Source: Candidatus Methanomethylophilus sp. UBA78
GTDB lineage: Archaea > Thermoplasmatota > Thermoplasmata > Methanomassiliicoccales > Methanomethylophilaceae
Assembly (NCBI GenBank): GCA_002503545.1
Contig: DARY01000006.1
Location: 25,934 to 68,042 of the forward strand
Length of the DNA stretch: 42,109 nt
Direction: 5' to 3'
Positions 15,196-24,013 of the stretch are shown here, in pieces. The notes below the pieces were generated by a model. That model did no database searches. It was given only the letters and a program-made list of their open reading frames with translations, and was not told where the DNA came from. Position 1 is the first letter of the stretch. The number at the start of each line of letters is the position of its first letter. Both the position numbers and the translations under genes were made by a program.

Positions 15196-17223
15196 ATGAA
15201 GGTTGGAATAGACCTTGGTACGACTTATTCGGCCATTGCTAGGTACGACGGCATATCATCCAAGGCGGAGATCATACCGAACGTCTTCGGCAAGGACCTG
15301 ACCCCCTCCGTGATCTGCTTCGTCAACGGCGAGGTGATCATAGGCGACGAGGCCAGGGAGCTGCAGGCCGGGGGAGTGGGAGCGGTAGCGTCCGCCTTCA
15401 AGCGCAGGATGGGCGACCGGGACTACGATTTCGAGGCCGGCGGTAAGAGATACAGTGCGGCCGACCTGTCCGCCGTTCTGCTCCGCAAGCTCATCTCGGA
15501 TGCGGAGAAGAGGACCGGCGAGAGGATAGACGGAGCCGTCATAACCGTCCCCGCCTACTTCAACGACGTACAGAGGAAGGCCACCATACGCGCGGGAGAG
15601 GCCTGCGGCATAGGGGTCATGAAGATCGTCAACGAGCCGACCGCCGCGGCGGTGTACTACGGATACAGGCACTCGAACGGCAAGAAGGTGCTGGTGTACG
15701 ACCTGGGCGGAGGGACCTTCGACGCCACGATCGTGGAGGTGGGCGGCGGCAAAATCGACGTCGTCGGGACCGCCGGGAACCATGTCCTGGGAGGGAAGGA
15801 CTGGGACGCCGTGATCGTCAACGAGGTCTGCCGCAGGTTCTCCGACGAGTTCGGGGAGGACCCGAGGGAGGACGTGTCCGTCATGAACGCCCTGACGGCC
15901 GCCGCGGAGGATTACAAGAAGCTCCTGACCAAGACCAGCGAGGTCACCGTCACCGTGAAGTACAACGGGAACACCGGCAGATACGTAATGACCCGGGACG
16001 AGTTCGATTCCAAGACCAGATTCCTGCTCAACGCGACCAAGGATGTTATGGACCGGCTCCTGGAGGAGACGAAACTGAGCCTGTCGGACGTGGACGAGAT
16101 CCTCCTCTGCGGAGGATCCACCCGCATGCCGCAGGTGGCCGAGTTCCTGAGGGTGCTGACCGACACGGACGTCGTGACCCATGCGGACACCGACCTCGCG
16201 GTGGCCAAGGGGGCCGCCATCCTCGCCGACTACTACGAAAGGGGGGCGGACGAGACGGGGGTGGAGGTATCCGACGTGACCTCCCACAGCCTGGGGGCGC
16301 TCTCCGTGAACGGCGACGGCACGCGCTACGTGAACCAGATAATGATACCGGCCAACTCGAAGATACCCTGTTCGATGACGAAGCCCTTCATGATAGACGA
16401 GGGCAACATGACTGACAGGATAGAGGTCTACACCCTGCAGGGGGAGAGCGAGATCCCCCTGGACTGCACGGTTCTGGAGAAGAACGTCGTCACCGGCTTC
16501 GAGAACGAGGGCGGGGGCGCCGTCATCGACATCGAGTACGTCTACGAGACGGACGGGACCGTCAGGGTGAGGGCCTACCAGAACGACAGGGAGGTCACCG
16601 TGGTGACGGAACCGGCCCCGGAGGACGTGTCCTGGATGGGCGGGAAGCCCGGCAACCACACCGTCGAGATGCCGGTGACCAGCAACATCGTCATCTGCAT
16701 AGACCTGTCGAGGAGCATGAAGGAGAGCCTCGCGGAGGTCAAGAAGGTCGTCAGGGACTTCATGCAGGGCGTATCCGGACAGCACACCCGCATCGGGCTC
16801 ATCGGATTCGGGGACAGGGCGCAGATTTTCAGGGACCTGACCGTGGAGACGAGCGCCCTGGTCAGCTCCCTCAACGACCTCCGGGTGAACATGCTCGGCA
16901 GGGGGACCGATGCGAGCCCCCTCCGCCTCGCCAGGAACATGCTGTCGGAATCCAGGGGCGCCAGGACGATCGTCGTCCTGTCGGACGGGGAGTGGGGGCA
17001 GAGGAACAGCGCCGTCGACGATGCCGAGGCATGCAGGCTCGGCGGGACGGACGTGGTCGCCGTCGGGTTCGGCGAGAACGCCGACCTGTCCTTCCTCAGG
17101 CAGATCGCCACCGTCGAGGACGGTGCCATGCTCACCACCCTGGGGGACCTGAAGAACACCTTCGGCACCATCGCCACCGCGCTGGTGTCCGATGCCAGAG
17201 AGCTCAGGGAGAAGAGGCCGTGA
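15196..17223 (+). CDS. Hsp70 (DnaK-like) fused to a von Willebrand factor A domain
   Basis: 675 residues. Residues 1 to about 355 are an Hsp70 ATPase domain: phosphate 1 loop DLGTTYS (6-12), phosphate 2 loop DLGGGTFD (169-176), NEPTAAA and the adenosine loop GGSTRMP (306-312). A substrate-binding beta-domain-like region follows (about 360-480). In place of the helical lid there is a VWA domain (about 495-660) with a complete metal-ion adhesion site: D503-L-S505-R-S507, T571 and D597. Such a fusion suggests an ATP-driven chaperone that binds a partner through Mg2+-dependent adhesion. It is the first gene of an operon that also has a GrpE-like gene and a second Hsp70. The cellular target is unknown. 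Confidence 0.92.
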   Translation: MKVGIDLGTTYSAIARYDGISSKAEIIPNVFGKDLTPSVICFVNGEVIIGDEARELQAGGVGAVASAFKRRMGDRDYDFEAGGKRYSAADLSAVLLRKLISDAEKRTGERIDGAVITVPAYFNDVQRKATIRAGEACGIGVMKIVNEPTAAAVYYGYRHSNGKKVLVYDLGGGTFDATIVEVGGGKIDVVGTAGNHVLGGKDWDAVIVNEVCRRFSDEFGEDPREDVSVMNALTAAAEDYKKLLTKTSEVTVTVKYNGNTGRYVMTRDEFDSKTRFLLNATKDVMDRLLEETKLSLSDVDEILLCGGSTRMPQVAEFLRVLTDTDVVTHADTDLAVAKGAAILADYYERGADETGVEVSDVTSHSLGALSVNGDGTRYVNQIMIPANSKIPCSMTKPFMIDEGNMTDRIEVYTLQGESEIPLDCTVLEKNVVTGFENEGGGAVIDIEYVYETDGTVRVRAYQNDREVTVVTEPAPEDVSWMGGKPGNHTVEMPVTSNIVICIDLSRSMKESLAEVKKVVRDFMQGVSGQHTRIGLIGFGDRAQIFRDLTVETSALVSSLNDLRVNMLGRGTDASPLRLARNMLSESRGARTIVVLSDGEWGQRNSAVDDAEACRLGGTDVVAVGFGENADLSFLRQIATVEDGAMLTTLGDLKNTFGTIATALVSDARELREKRP

Positions 17224-17225
17224 AC

Positions 17226-20200
17226 ATGACCCAGGAAAGAGAAAACTACTGCTACCTGATCGGACTGAACCCCTACCGGGAGGACCGGTACACCCTGGAG
17301 GATATCGGCCGGCGCATAGATTCCGCGGAGGAGAGGTGGAGGAAGGAGTCCCAGAACGTCTCCCTCTCCCTCCGGAGGAGGTTCCAGGCCGGCGCCCGCC
17401 TGTCGATGGTGGCGGACATGCACGCCGTCATGTCGAGCAGCGTCCTGAGGGCGGAGGAGTTCGAGAACGGACGGACCCTGCTGGAGTCCAAGGCCTCCAA
17501 GCTCAACAAGGACGTCATCGTGCTGCACGACGGGTCCACCTACCTCCTGCCGGATGCCGAGAAGGACCTGGCCAAGAGACTCAGATGGGAGGATGTGGAC
17601 GGTCCGACCGTCATCAAAGCCTCGAAGATACAGCCCGTGCCGGCGCCGAAACCGGCGGACGACGACATCATGACCGCCTTCGAGAAGGTCTCCGACGTGG
17701 GCCTCTACACCTCCGCCGAGCTCCTCAACACCCTCATCGGGATGCCGGCCCTGGAGATGGGCTTGGAAAGACTCGGTTCCGGCAGCAGACCCAAGGACGT
17801 CCGCGAGGCCTTCGGCGCCGTGGAGAGGAGGCTGAACACCATGAGGGCGGGGAGGATCGAGAACCAGGACGCCTACATCCAGGCCATGAGGGCCCTGAAG
17901 CTGGTCCTCCACCCGGACGAGAAGCTCGTCGCCTTCGACAGGTACGGCAAGTGCATGAGGGCCCTGGAACCAGCCATGGAGAGCATGGAGGAGGACTACA
18001 GGCAGCCGTTCTCCAGCAACTACCTGCACGGCCTCATCTCCATATACGGCGCCTACGAGGCCATCGACAACGAGATGGCCGTGGCCATACTCGAGGCGTA
18101 CTGCTGCAAGAGGCACTTCATCGCCAACTTCTCATCCAAGAACACGCGCCTGACCCTGTGCTCCAACTGCAAGGCCATGGTCGCGGACGGCAAGGACTCC
18201 GTCTTCTGCCCGGTGTGCGGGAAGGCCATGCGCACCGTGTGCCCCCGCTGCGGGACCGCCCAATCCTCCACCTACCGCAACTGCGTGAAATGCGGCTTCG
18301 GGTTCGAGGAGGGGCTCAGGGAGGCGGGGCGCGAGAAGCAGGAAATCCTCGACCTCCTCGCCGAGGGGGACATCGGCGGTGCGGAATCCAGGTTCGAGCT
18401 CATGAAGGGGAAGTTCCCCGAGTTCACGGAGAACGACGGCCTGCAGACCGTGATCGGCCGCGCCTCCGCCGACTACAAGCAGACCATGGCGAGGATAGGG
18501 GACGACTACCGCCTGAGGAACCTCTACGACCTCAAGACGACGGTGGAGGAGGCGAGGAAGCGGTTCCCCAGGATCATGGAGACCGAGTTCGTGGCCGACC
18601 GTTACTCGGAGGCCTGCGAGAAGGTGGAGGAGGCCGACTCCCTCTGCTTCCTCGCCGCCGGGGCCGGCAGGGAGGAGTCCATGGACCTCTACATCAGGGC
18701 GGCTGACAAGTGCCCCGACCACCCCCATGCGGTCAGGAAACTCAGGGACTATCCTCCGGAGGGACCGGCCGACGCCATGTGCCAGACCAGGAAGGACACC
18801 GTGCTGGTCAGGTACGCCGTCCCCTCGGATAGGAAGGGGGTGTCGTTCTGCATATACCGCGGCAGGAACACCCTGCCGGAGGTGGACCAGTCCACCGTCC
18901 CGCTGGCCGAGATCCCCGGCGGGGTCTTCCTCGACAAGACCCCGGACCCGGGCGTCGACTACTACTACAGGATACACTCCAAGCGCTGGGGGATCCTCTC
19001 CCGCGATTTCGCGCAGTGCGGACCGGCCATGGTCCTCGGGGAGGTGGAGACGGCCAGGGTCGAACCCATAGAGGACGGCCTGCGCATAACCTACGGCATA
19101 CCCAGAGGGTGCAGCCGCGTCCGCATCTGGAGGAAGGAGGAGGGCGGGACCGGGCACGAGGACGAGGTGGAGATCCAGCACGGGAACGACGGCACGGTGG
19201 AGGACAGGAGCCTCAAGGGCGACACCGTCTACCACTACCTGCTCGTCGCCGAGTACGACGTCAACGGGAGGACGGAACGCTCCCTGGGCAACGTGTTCAC
19301 GGGCAGGGCGCCGAGGTACCCTGAACCGGTAAACGACATGGAGATCTCCTGGAACAGGACGGACGGGTCGTACTCCGCGAGATGGAGCAGTCCCGAGAAG
19401 GTCGTGCTGTACGCCTCCCCCAAGAAGGCGAGGATATTCGGTTCGACCGTCCCCGTGGACGACATAGAGAGATGGATGACCCAGATCGTGCCGGATGAGG
19501 TGTACGAGAAGGGATGCAAGTTCAACCTGCCCGACGGCGCGGTCATCTTCCTGTACCCGCTGGTGAGGATAGGGCGCACCGCGGTCAGGGGCAGGGAGGT
19601 CATGATAACCAACCTGCGCCCGTTCAGGGACGTCGAGAAGAGGATGGACGGCGGGGACTGCGACCTTACGGTCACCTGGCCGGAGGGGGCGGAGTCGGCC
19701 GTGGTGATCGTCAGCGACCCCGGGGCCCGGGAGGACCAGCCCCGTTCCGAGAAGATCACGGTCAGCAGGGACCTGTACGAGAGGGACGGACGCATCCGCA
19801 TAAACATGGGCATGTCCAACAAGAAGACCGTCACCCTCCTGGCCGTCTACGACGTCGAGGGCAGCAAGGTCGAATCCATACCCTTCACCATGGACGTCTA
19901 CTCCGGGTCGAGCACCAAGATAAGGTACAGCATCCGCGAGGAGAAGGTGAAGGAGGACAGGAACCTCACGAGGATAATAATCGACCTGAACTGCGCCGAC
20001 GGGGACTCCGTGCCCCGCGTGGCCATGGCGGCCACCAACGTGGGCATACCCCTCAGGCTGAGCGACGGAGAGGTGATCTGGGACTCCCAGGACCCCATAG
20101 CGCTCCAGGGCGGGAGGGCCCAGACATGGTTCACCATGGACAAATCGAAGGCGGACGTGTCCAGGATGAGGCTGTTCTTCGTGAACAAGGAGGAGTACGG

Positions 20201-20240
20201 CCTCTACAAACTGATCCATCCGCTCGGCAGGGAGGGATGA
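17226..20240 (+). CDS. Large protein with double zinc ribbon and repeated beta domains (1004 aa)
   Basis: Not assignable to one named family. In order: an alpha-helical N-terminal half (about 1-300) starting YCYLIGLNPYREDRYTLEDI; four CxxC pairs forming a double zinc ribbon at about 312-358 (CSNC, CPVC, CPRC, CVKC); a helical segment (about 360-510); then several beta-rich, fibronectin III-like modules to the C-terminus (e.g. VLVRYAVPSDRKGVSFCIYRG, LRITYGIPRGCSRVRIWRK). An HPD tripeptide at 229-231 recalls J-domain co-chaperones, but the surrounding helices do not fit well. It is probably the client-recognition or assembly subunit of the Hsp70 operon. The ATG at 17226 is used; a GTG at 17220 overlapping the previous stop is possible. 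Confidence 0.75.
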   Translation: MTQERENYCYLIGLNPYREDRYTLEDIGRRIDSAEERWRKESQNVSLSLRRRFQAGARLSMVADMHAVMSSSVLRAEEFENGRTLLESKASKLNKDVIVLHDGSTYLLPDAEKDLAKRLRWEDVDGPTVIKASKIQPVPAPKPADDDIMTAFEKVSDVGLYTSAELLNTLIGMPALEMGLERLGSGSRPKDVREAFGAVERRLNTMRAGRIENQDAYIQAMRALKLVLHPDEKLVAFDRYGKCMRALEPAMESMEEDYRQPFSSNYLHGLISIYGAYEAIDNEMAVAILEAYCCKRHFIANFSSKNTRLTLCSNCKAMVADGKDSVFCPVCGKAMRTVCPRCGTAQSSTYRNCVKCGFGFEEGLREAGREKQEILDLLAEGDIGGAESRFELMKGKFPEFTENDGLQTVIGRASADYKQTMARIGDDYRLRNLYDLKTTVEEARKRFPRIMETEFVADRYSEACEKVEEADSLCFLAAGAGREESMDLYIRAADKCPDHPHAVRKLRDYPPEGPADAMCQTRKDTVLVRYAVPSDRKGVSFCIYRGRNTLPEVDQSTVPLAEIPGGVFLDKTPDPGVDYYYRIHSKRWGILSRDFAQCGPAMVLGEVETARVEPIEDGLRITYGIPRGCSRVRIWRKEEGGTGHEDEVEIQHGNDGTVEDRSLKGDTVYHYLLVAEYDVNGRTERSLGNVFTGRAPRYPEPVNDMEISWNRTDGSYSARWSSPEKVVLYASPKKARIFGSTVPVDDIERWMTQIVPDEVYEKGCKFNLPDGAVIFLYPLVRIGRTAVRGREVMITNLRPFRDVEKRMDGGDCDLTVTWPEGAESAVVIVSDPGAREDQPRSEKITVSRDLYERDGRIRINMGMSNKKTVTLLAVYDVEGSKVESIPFTMDVYSGSSTKIRYSIREEKVKEDRNLTRIIIDLNCADGDSVPRVAMAATNVGIPLRLSDGEVIWDSQDPIALQGGRAQTWFTMDKSKADVSRMRLFFVNKEEYGLYKLIHPLGREG

Positions 20241-20241
20241 T

Positions 20242-21489
20242 ATGGGGATAATCAGGAACAAGACGAACTACGTGTGCCCGTTCTGCTTCAGCGACGTGAA
20301 CCTCTCCAAGATCCATTACGCATGCACGAACCCGCTCTGCACCAAGACCTACCTGGAGAGCGTGGACGGCAGGCGTTTCAGGTCCGATTTCAACGGGAAC
20401 GAGGAGGTGGACATCGAGAACTCGGTCTTCCTCGGCAAGGACCCCAAGGCCTCGGATGCCATCACGACCAGGAACCACATCGTGCGCGGATCGGCCAACG
20501 GATGCTGCGACGTCTGCGGACGCGCCGCCTACATCAGGCTCTGCCCGATGTGCCACAACCCCATACCGGCCGGAGCGGAGGAGAACGGCAGCAACATCTT
20601 CGTGGTGCTGGGTTCGGAGGGCGTCGGGAAGAGCCACTACATAGCGGTGCTGATAAACCAGCTGCGGACCGTCTTCCCCGCCGAGTTCGGGACGACGTTC
20701 ACCCCGGCGACGGACAGGACGGCGATCCGCTACAACGACGCGTACTACCGCAGGCTCTTCGAGGAGGGGCGCAAGCTGGCACATACGACCTCGTACGGGG
20801 AGGACCGCGATTCGAGGGAACCCATGGTCTACTACATGAAGTTCCCGGGCGGGAAGAACCAGGAGTACACCCTCGCGTTCTTCGACACCTCGGGGAAGGA
20901 CCTGGACTCGGACGACAGCAGGACGGCCCTGGGCATAGGCACCTTCGTGTCCAAGGCCTCCGGGATAGTCCTGCTGGTGGACCCGCTGCAGATCCCCTAC
21001 GTCAACAAGAGGATCCGCATGGACAACAAACCGTCCGACGTAACGGACATAAGGGACCGTCTGGCATATATCACCGAGATGGTCCGCACCGGCAACAAGC
21101 TGAAACGCAGGGATGCAATCGACATCCCCCTCGCCGTCGTGCTGACCAAGACGGACGTCCTCATGAAGTCCCCCGAGAACGACGAGGAGGAGCGCGTGCT
21201 GTTCGGCCCCGAATCGTCCATCTACGTGGAGAGGGAGAAGGGGAGGTTCGACAGGGTCTGCTTCGAGGAGATCAGCGTCGAGGTGGAGGAGTACCTGCGC
21301 CGCACCGTCGGGGAGGAGTTCATAAACGACGTAAAACAATACTCCAGGCACGGGTACTTCGCCGTATCCGCCTTGGGCAACAACCCGGCCGGGAGCATGC
21401 TGACCAAGGAGATCAATCCGTTCAGGGTCGAGGATCCGTTCATCTGGCTCTTCAACACCTGCGGCGGAGAGGGGAGCATGAGACAATGA
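20242..21489 (+). CDS. Zinc-finger P-loop GTPase-like protein
   Basis: 415 residues. An N-terminal zinc-binding region (about 10-108) has CPFC, CTNPLC, CCDVC and CPMC pairs. A P-loop domain then shows Walker A GSEGVGKS (124-131), the switch II-like D215-T-S-G218, and TKTD (302-305) in the place of the NKxD guanine-specificity motif, a layout of TRAFAC-type GTPases. It resembles the 'double-GTPase' type proteins described with conflict-type NTPase systems, from memory only. No membrane segment is seen. It starts one base after the 1004-aa gene and overlaps the GrpE-like gene by 4 bases, so it belongs to the Hsp70 machine and may act as its switch. Confidence 0.8.
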   Translation: MGIIRNKTNYVCPFCFSDVNLSKIHYACTNPLCTKTYLESVDGRRFRSDFNGNEEVDIENSVFLGKDPKASDAITTRNHIVRGSANGCCDVCGRAAYIRLCPMCHNPIPAGAEENGSNIFVVLGSEGVGKSHYIAVLINQLRTVFPAEFGTTFTPATDRTAIRYNDAYYRRLFEEGRKLAHTTSYGEDRDSREPMVYYMKFPGGKNQEYTLAFFDTSGKDLDSDDSRTALGIGTFVSKASGIVLLVDPLQIPYVNKRIRMDNKPSDVTDIRDRLAYITEMVRTGNKLKRRDAIDIPLAVVLTKTDVLMKSPENDEEERVLFGPESSIYVEREKGRFDRVCFEEISVEVEEYLRRTVGEEFINDVKQYSRHGYFAVSALGNNPAGSMLTKEINPFRVEDPFIWLFNTCGGEGSMRQ

Positions 21490-22238
21490 CGGAGGACAGC
21501 GCCGGAAAGACCGGCGTGACGGAAGGGGCCGATGCGGCAAAGACGGTGAAGAGGAAGAGCCCGGCGCCCAAGAGGGCCACCTCGGCGGACGTCATGAAAC
21601 GTCTGGACGCCATCGAGAGAAGCATGGCGGAGAGCGCCGCCATGGTCGCGGAGAGCGACGGCAAGGTGGAGGACATCTACTTCATGATGTCGGACATCAC
21701 CGGCAAGGTGGGCATAATCGCCGAGGCGTCGAGGCCCGGCAGCGCACCGGCTCCGGAGGGTCAGGAGTTCGTGACCTCCAGGGAGCAGTTCAACACCTAC
21801 AGCAAGCTGCTGAACCGCCGCGAGGGGGAGCTGTCAAACCAGAAGATGATGAACATCCTGATGCAGCTGTGCAACATGAGGGAGGACTTCACGAAGCTCT
21901 GCGCGGAGATGGAGAAGAAGATAGGCAAATTCACGGCCAGGGAGGTCCTCGAATCGTTCAGGGCCTACGGGGTCGACATGGAGAACATGCTCGCGGACGC
22001 GGGGGTGGCCATCGGACCCTACGGGGAGGACGGTGCCAAGGTGGATACGCTGCACCAGAGGATCGTCGGGGTGGTGCCCACGGACGACGCTTCCAAGAAC
22101 GGGGTCGTCGCCAAGAGGCTCTCCGAAGGGTACGAATACGGCGGACGCGTCCTGGTGAAGGAGAAGGTAAACGTTTTCAAGAAGGTCGGCGCGGCCGTCA
22201 GAGCCGACACCGGCGAGGACGGCGGCCTGGACGGCTGA
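21486..22238 (+). CDS. GrpE-like nucleotide exchange factor
   Basis: 250 residues. The N-terminus is basic and low-complexity (to about 35), followed by long heptad-like helices (about 35-70 and 95-150) fit for the GrpE coiled coil. The C-terminal segment VAKRLSEGYEYGGRVLVKEKVNVFKK corresponds in position and pattern to the GrpE beta-domain end (x-x-x-GY-x-x-x-x-R-V-L-R-x-x-x-V-x-V). GrpE releases ADP from Hsp70. Its place between the GTPase (4-base overlap) and the second Hsp70 supports the role. The similarity is weak enough that a search is needed for proof, and the N-terminal extension is unusual. Confidence 0.68.
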   Translation: MTEDSAGKTGVTEGADAAKTVKRKSPAPKRATSADVMKRLDAIERSMAESAAMVAESDGKVEDIYFMMSDITGKVGIIAEASRPGSAPAPEGQEFVTSREQFNTYSKLLNRREGELSNQKMMNILMQLCNMREDFTKLCAEMEKKIGKFTAREVLESFRAYGVDMENMLADAGVAIGPYGEDGAKVDTLHQRIVGVVPTDDASKNGVVAKRLSEGYEYGGRVLVKEKVNVFKKVGAAVRADTGEDGGLDG

Positions 22239-22260
22239 CCGGCAAAGGATGGGATGGGAA

Positions 22261-23970
22261 ATGACCGAGGAATACTGCATAGGGATTGATCTGGGAACCA
22301 CTTACTCGTGCCTGGCCTACGTCGACGACGACGGCCAGCCGGTGGTGGACAAGAACTTCGAACAGGAGGAGACTACCCCCTCCGTCGTACTCTTCAACGA
22401 GAACGGGGAGATAATCGTCGGCTCCCCCGCGAAGGACATGTCCATCATGTACCCCGCCGACAGGACCGTGACCGCCATCAAGAGGAAGATGGGGACCGAT
22501 TACAGCGTCGTCATCGACGACGTGAAGTACACCCCCGTAACCCTGTCGGCCACGATCCTCAAGAAGATGATCAACGACTTCAACGACAACCACGCCTGCA
22601 GCGTCAGGAAGGCGGTCATCACCTGCCCGGCGTACTTCGGCAACGAGGAGAGGGAGGCCACCAAGATGGCGGGGAAGGTGGCCGGGCTGGAGGACGTCAC
22701 CATAATCAACGAGCCCACCGCGGCCGCCATCTCCTTCGGTTTCGGACACGGCGGCGGGGAGAGGAAGAGGATCCTCGTCTACGACCTGGGCGGAGGGACC
22801 TTCGACGTCACCGTCCTGGAGATAGACGGGAAATCGTTCACCGCCATCGCCACCGACGGGGAGAGGCTCCTCGGGGGCAAGGACTGGGACGCCGCGCTCA
22901 CCAAGATCATCCTCAGGAAGATCGCGGAGCAGAGCGGCATCGAGGAGGAGGACATCGAGGCCGACGAGGACGTCAGGCAGACGCTCCTCCTGGACTCCGA
23001 GACCCTGAAGAAGAGGCTCTCCACGGCCGAATCCACCAAGGGGACCCTCAGCGTGGGGGGCAAGAAGGTCATCTACACCGTCACCAGGAGCGAGTTCGAC
23101 ACCGCCACCAAACCCCTCATCCAGACGACCGTCGACATCATCGGGAGGGTGCTGAACTCCAAAGGGCTCTCCGCGGCCGACATCGACTCCATGCTGCTGG
23201 TCGGGGGATCCTCCAGGATGCCCCAGGTCAGGGAGAACATATCCGCCGCCTTCCCCGACATGGACATCGAGATCTACGACCCCGACCAGTCCGTGGCCAA
23301 GGGTGCGGCCCTGCTCTGCAAATCCAACGACATCGTCGACTCCGGGCTCGGTGCGGGACCCGTCCGCGGAACGGTCCGGGAGACGGAGGAGTCCGTCCCC
23401 GCCGAGACCGCGGAACCCATGTCCGGAGAGGAGGCCGTACCGGAGGAGGATGGCGCCGGGTCCGTCGTCGAAGGGGAGGAGGAGACCGTCTACGTCAGAC
23501 CCGGGAAGGACCTGCCCGCCGGGGTGATCAGCGTCCACAACGTGCTCAGCAAATCCTTCGGCATCTGTGCATCCGACGAGACGAAGAAGGAGTACATATC
23601 CAACATAATCTTCAGGAACGAGGTCCTCCCCATCACCGCCGTCAAGACCTACTACCCGATGGACGACGGACAGCTGACCATCAGGATCCAGATCTACGAG
23701 GACGGCGCCATGAACGGCGAGGAGGGGAAGAAGGTCGCCCTGGCGGAGGGCAGCATGGTGGGGGAGTTCCACATGGAACTGCCGGAGGGCGTCACCCGCG
23801 ACACCCCCGTCACGGTGAAATTCACCGCCTCCGACGAGGGCATCCTCACCGCATCCGTCGACTGCATGGACGTCCACGGGGACTACAGGCTCCAGAACAG
23901 GTTCCAGATGACCGAGGAGGAGTTCGAGAGATCCCAGGGGCTCATGGAGAAGGTGTCCCGCGGGGACTGA
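22261..23970 (+). CDS. Second Hsp70 (DnaK-like), without a normal lid
   Basis: 569 residues from the ATG at 22261 (an in-frame ATG at 22249 would add four). The ATPase domain has DLGTTYS (10-16), NEPTAAA, DLGGGTFD (175-182) and GGSSRMP, all intact. An acidic linker of about 40 residues, rich in Glu and Pro, replaces the short hydrophobic DnaK linker, then comes a beta substrate-binding domain. The helical lid is reduced to about 25 residues, and the DnaK C-terminal signature is missing. It is therefore a specialised Hsp70, not the housekeeping DnaK. Last gene of the operon, 22 bases after the GrpE-like gene, and followed by a strong hairpin. Confidence 0.92.
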   Translation: MTEEYCIGIDLGTTYSCLAYVDDDGQPVVDKNFEQEETTPSVVLFNENGEIIVGSPAKDMSIMYPADRTVTAIKRKMGTDYSVVIDDVKYTPVTLSATILKKMINDFNDNHACSVRKAVITCPAYFGNEEREATKMAGKVAGLEDVTIINEPTAAAISFGFGHGGGERKRILVYDLGGGTFDVTVLEIDGKSFTAIATDGERLLGGKDWDAALTKIILRKIAEQSGIEEEDIEADEDVRQTLLLDSETLKKRLSTAESTKGTLSVGGKKVIYTVTRSEFDTATKPLIQTTVDIIGRVLNSKGLSAADIDSMLLVGGSSRMPQVRENISAAFPDMDIEIYDPDQSVAKGAALLCKSNDIVDSGLGAGPVRGTVRETEESVPAETAEPMSGEEAVPEEDGAGSVVEGEEETVYVRPGKDLPAGVISVHNVLSKSFGICASDETKKEYISNIIFRNEVLPITAVKTYYPMDDGQLTIRIQIYEDGAMNGEEGKKVALAEGSMVGEFHMELPEGVTRDTPVTVKFTASDEGILTASVDCMDVHGDYRLQNRFQMTEEEFERSQGLMEKVSRGD

Positions 23971-24000
23971 GCGGAAGGGGGTCCCCCTTCCGCGAAAAAA
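23971..24000. terminator. Perfect hairpin between convergent operons
   Basis: An 11-bp perfect stem (23971-23981 with 23983-23993) begins right after the Hsp70 stop. On the reverse strand a run of six T (24000-23995) precedes it, directly after the end of the pseudouridine synthase gene. Together they can end both convergent transcripts. Confidence 0.7.
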
Positions 24001-24013
24001 CCTTCTCCGCCGT

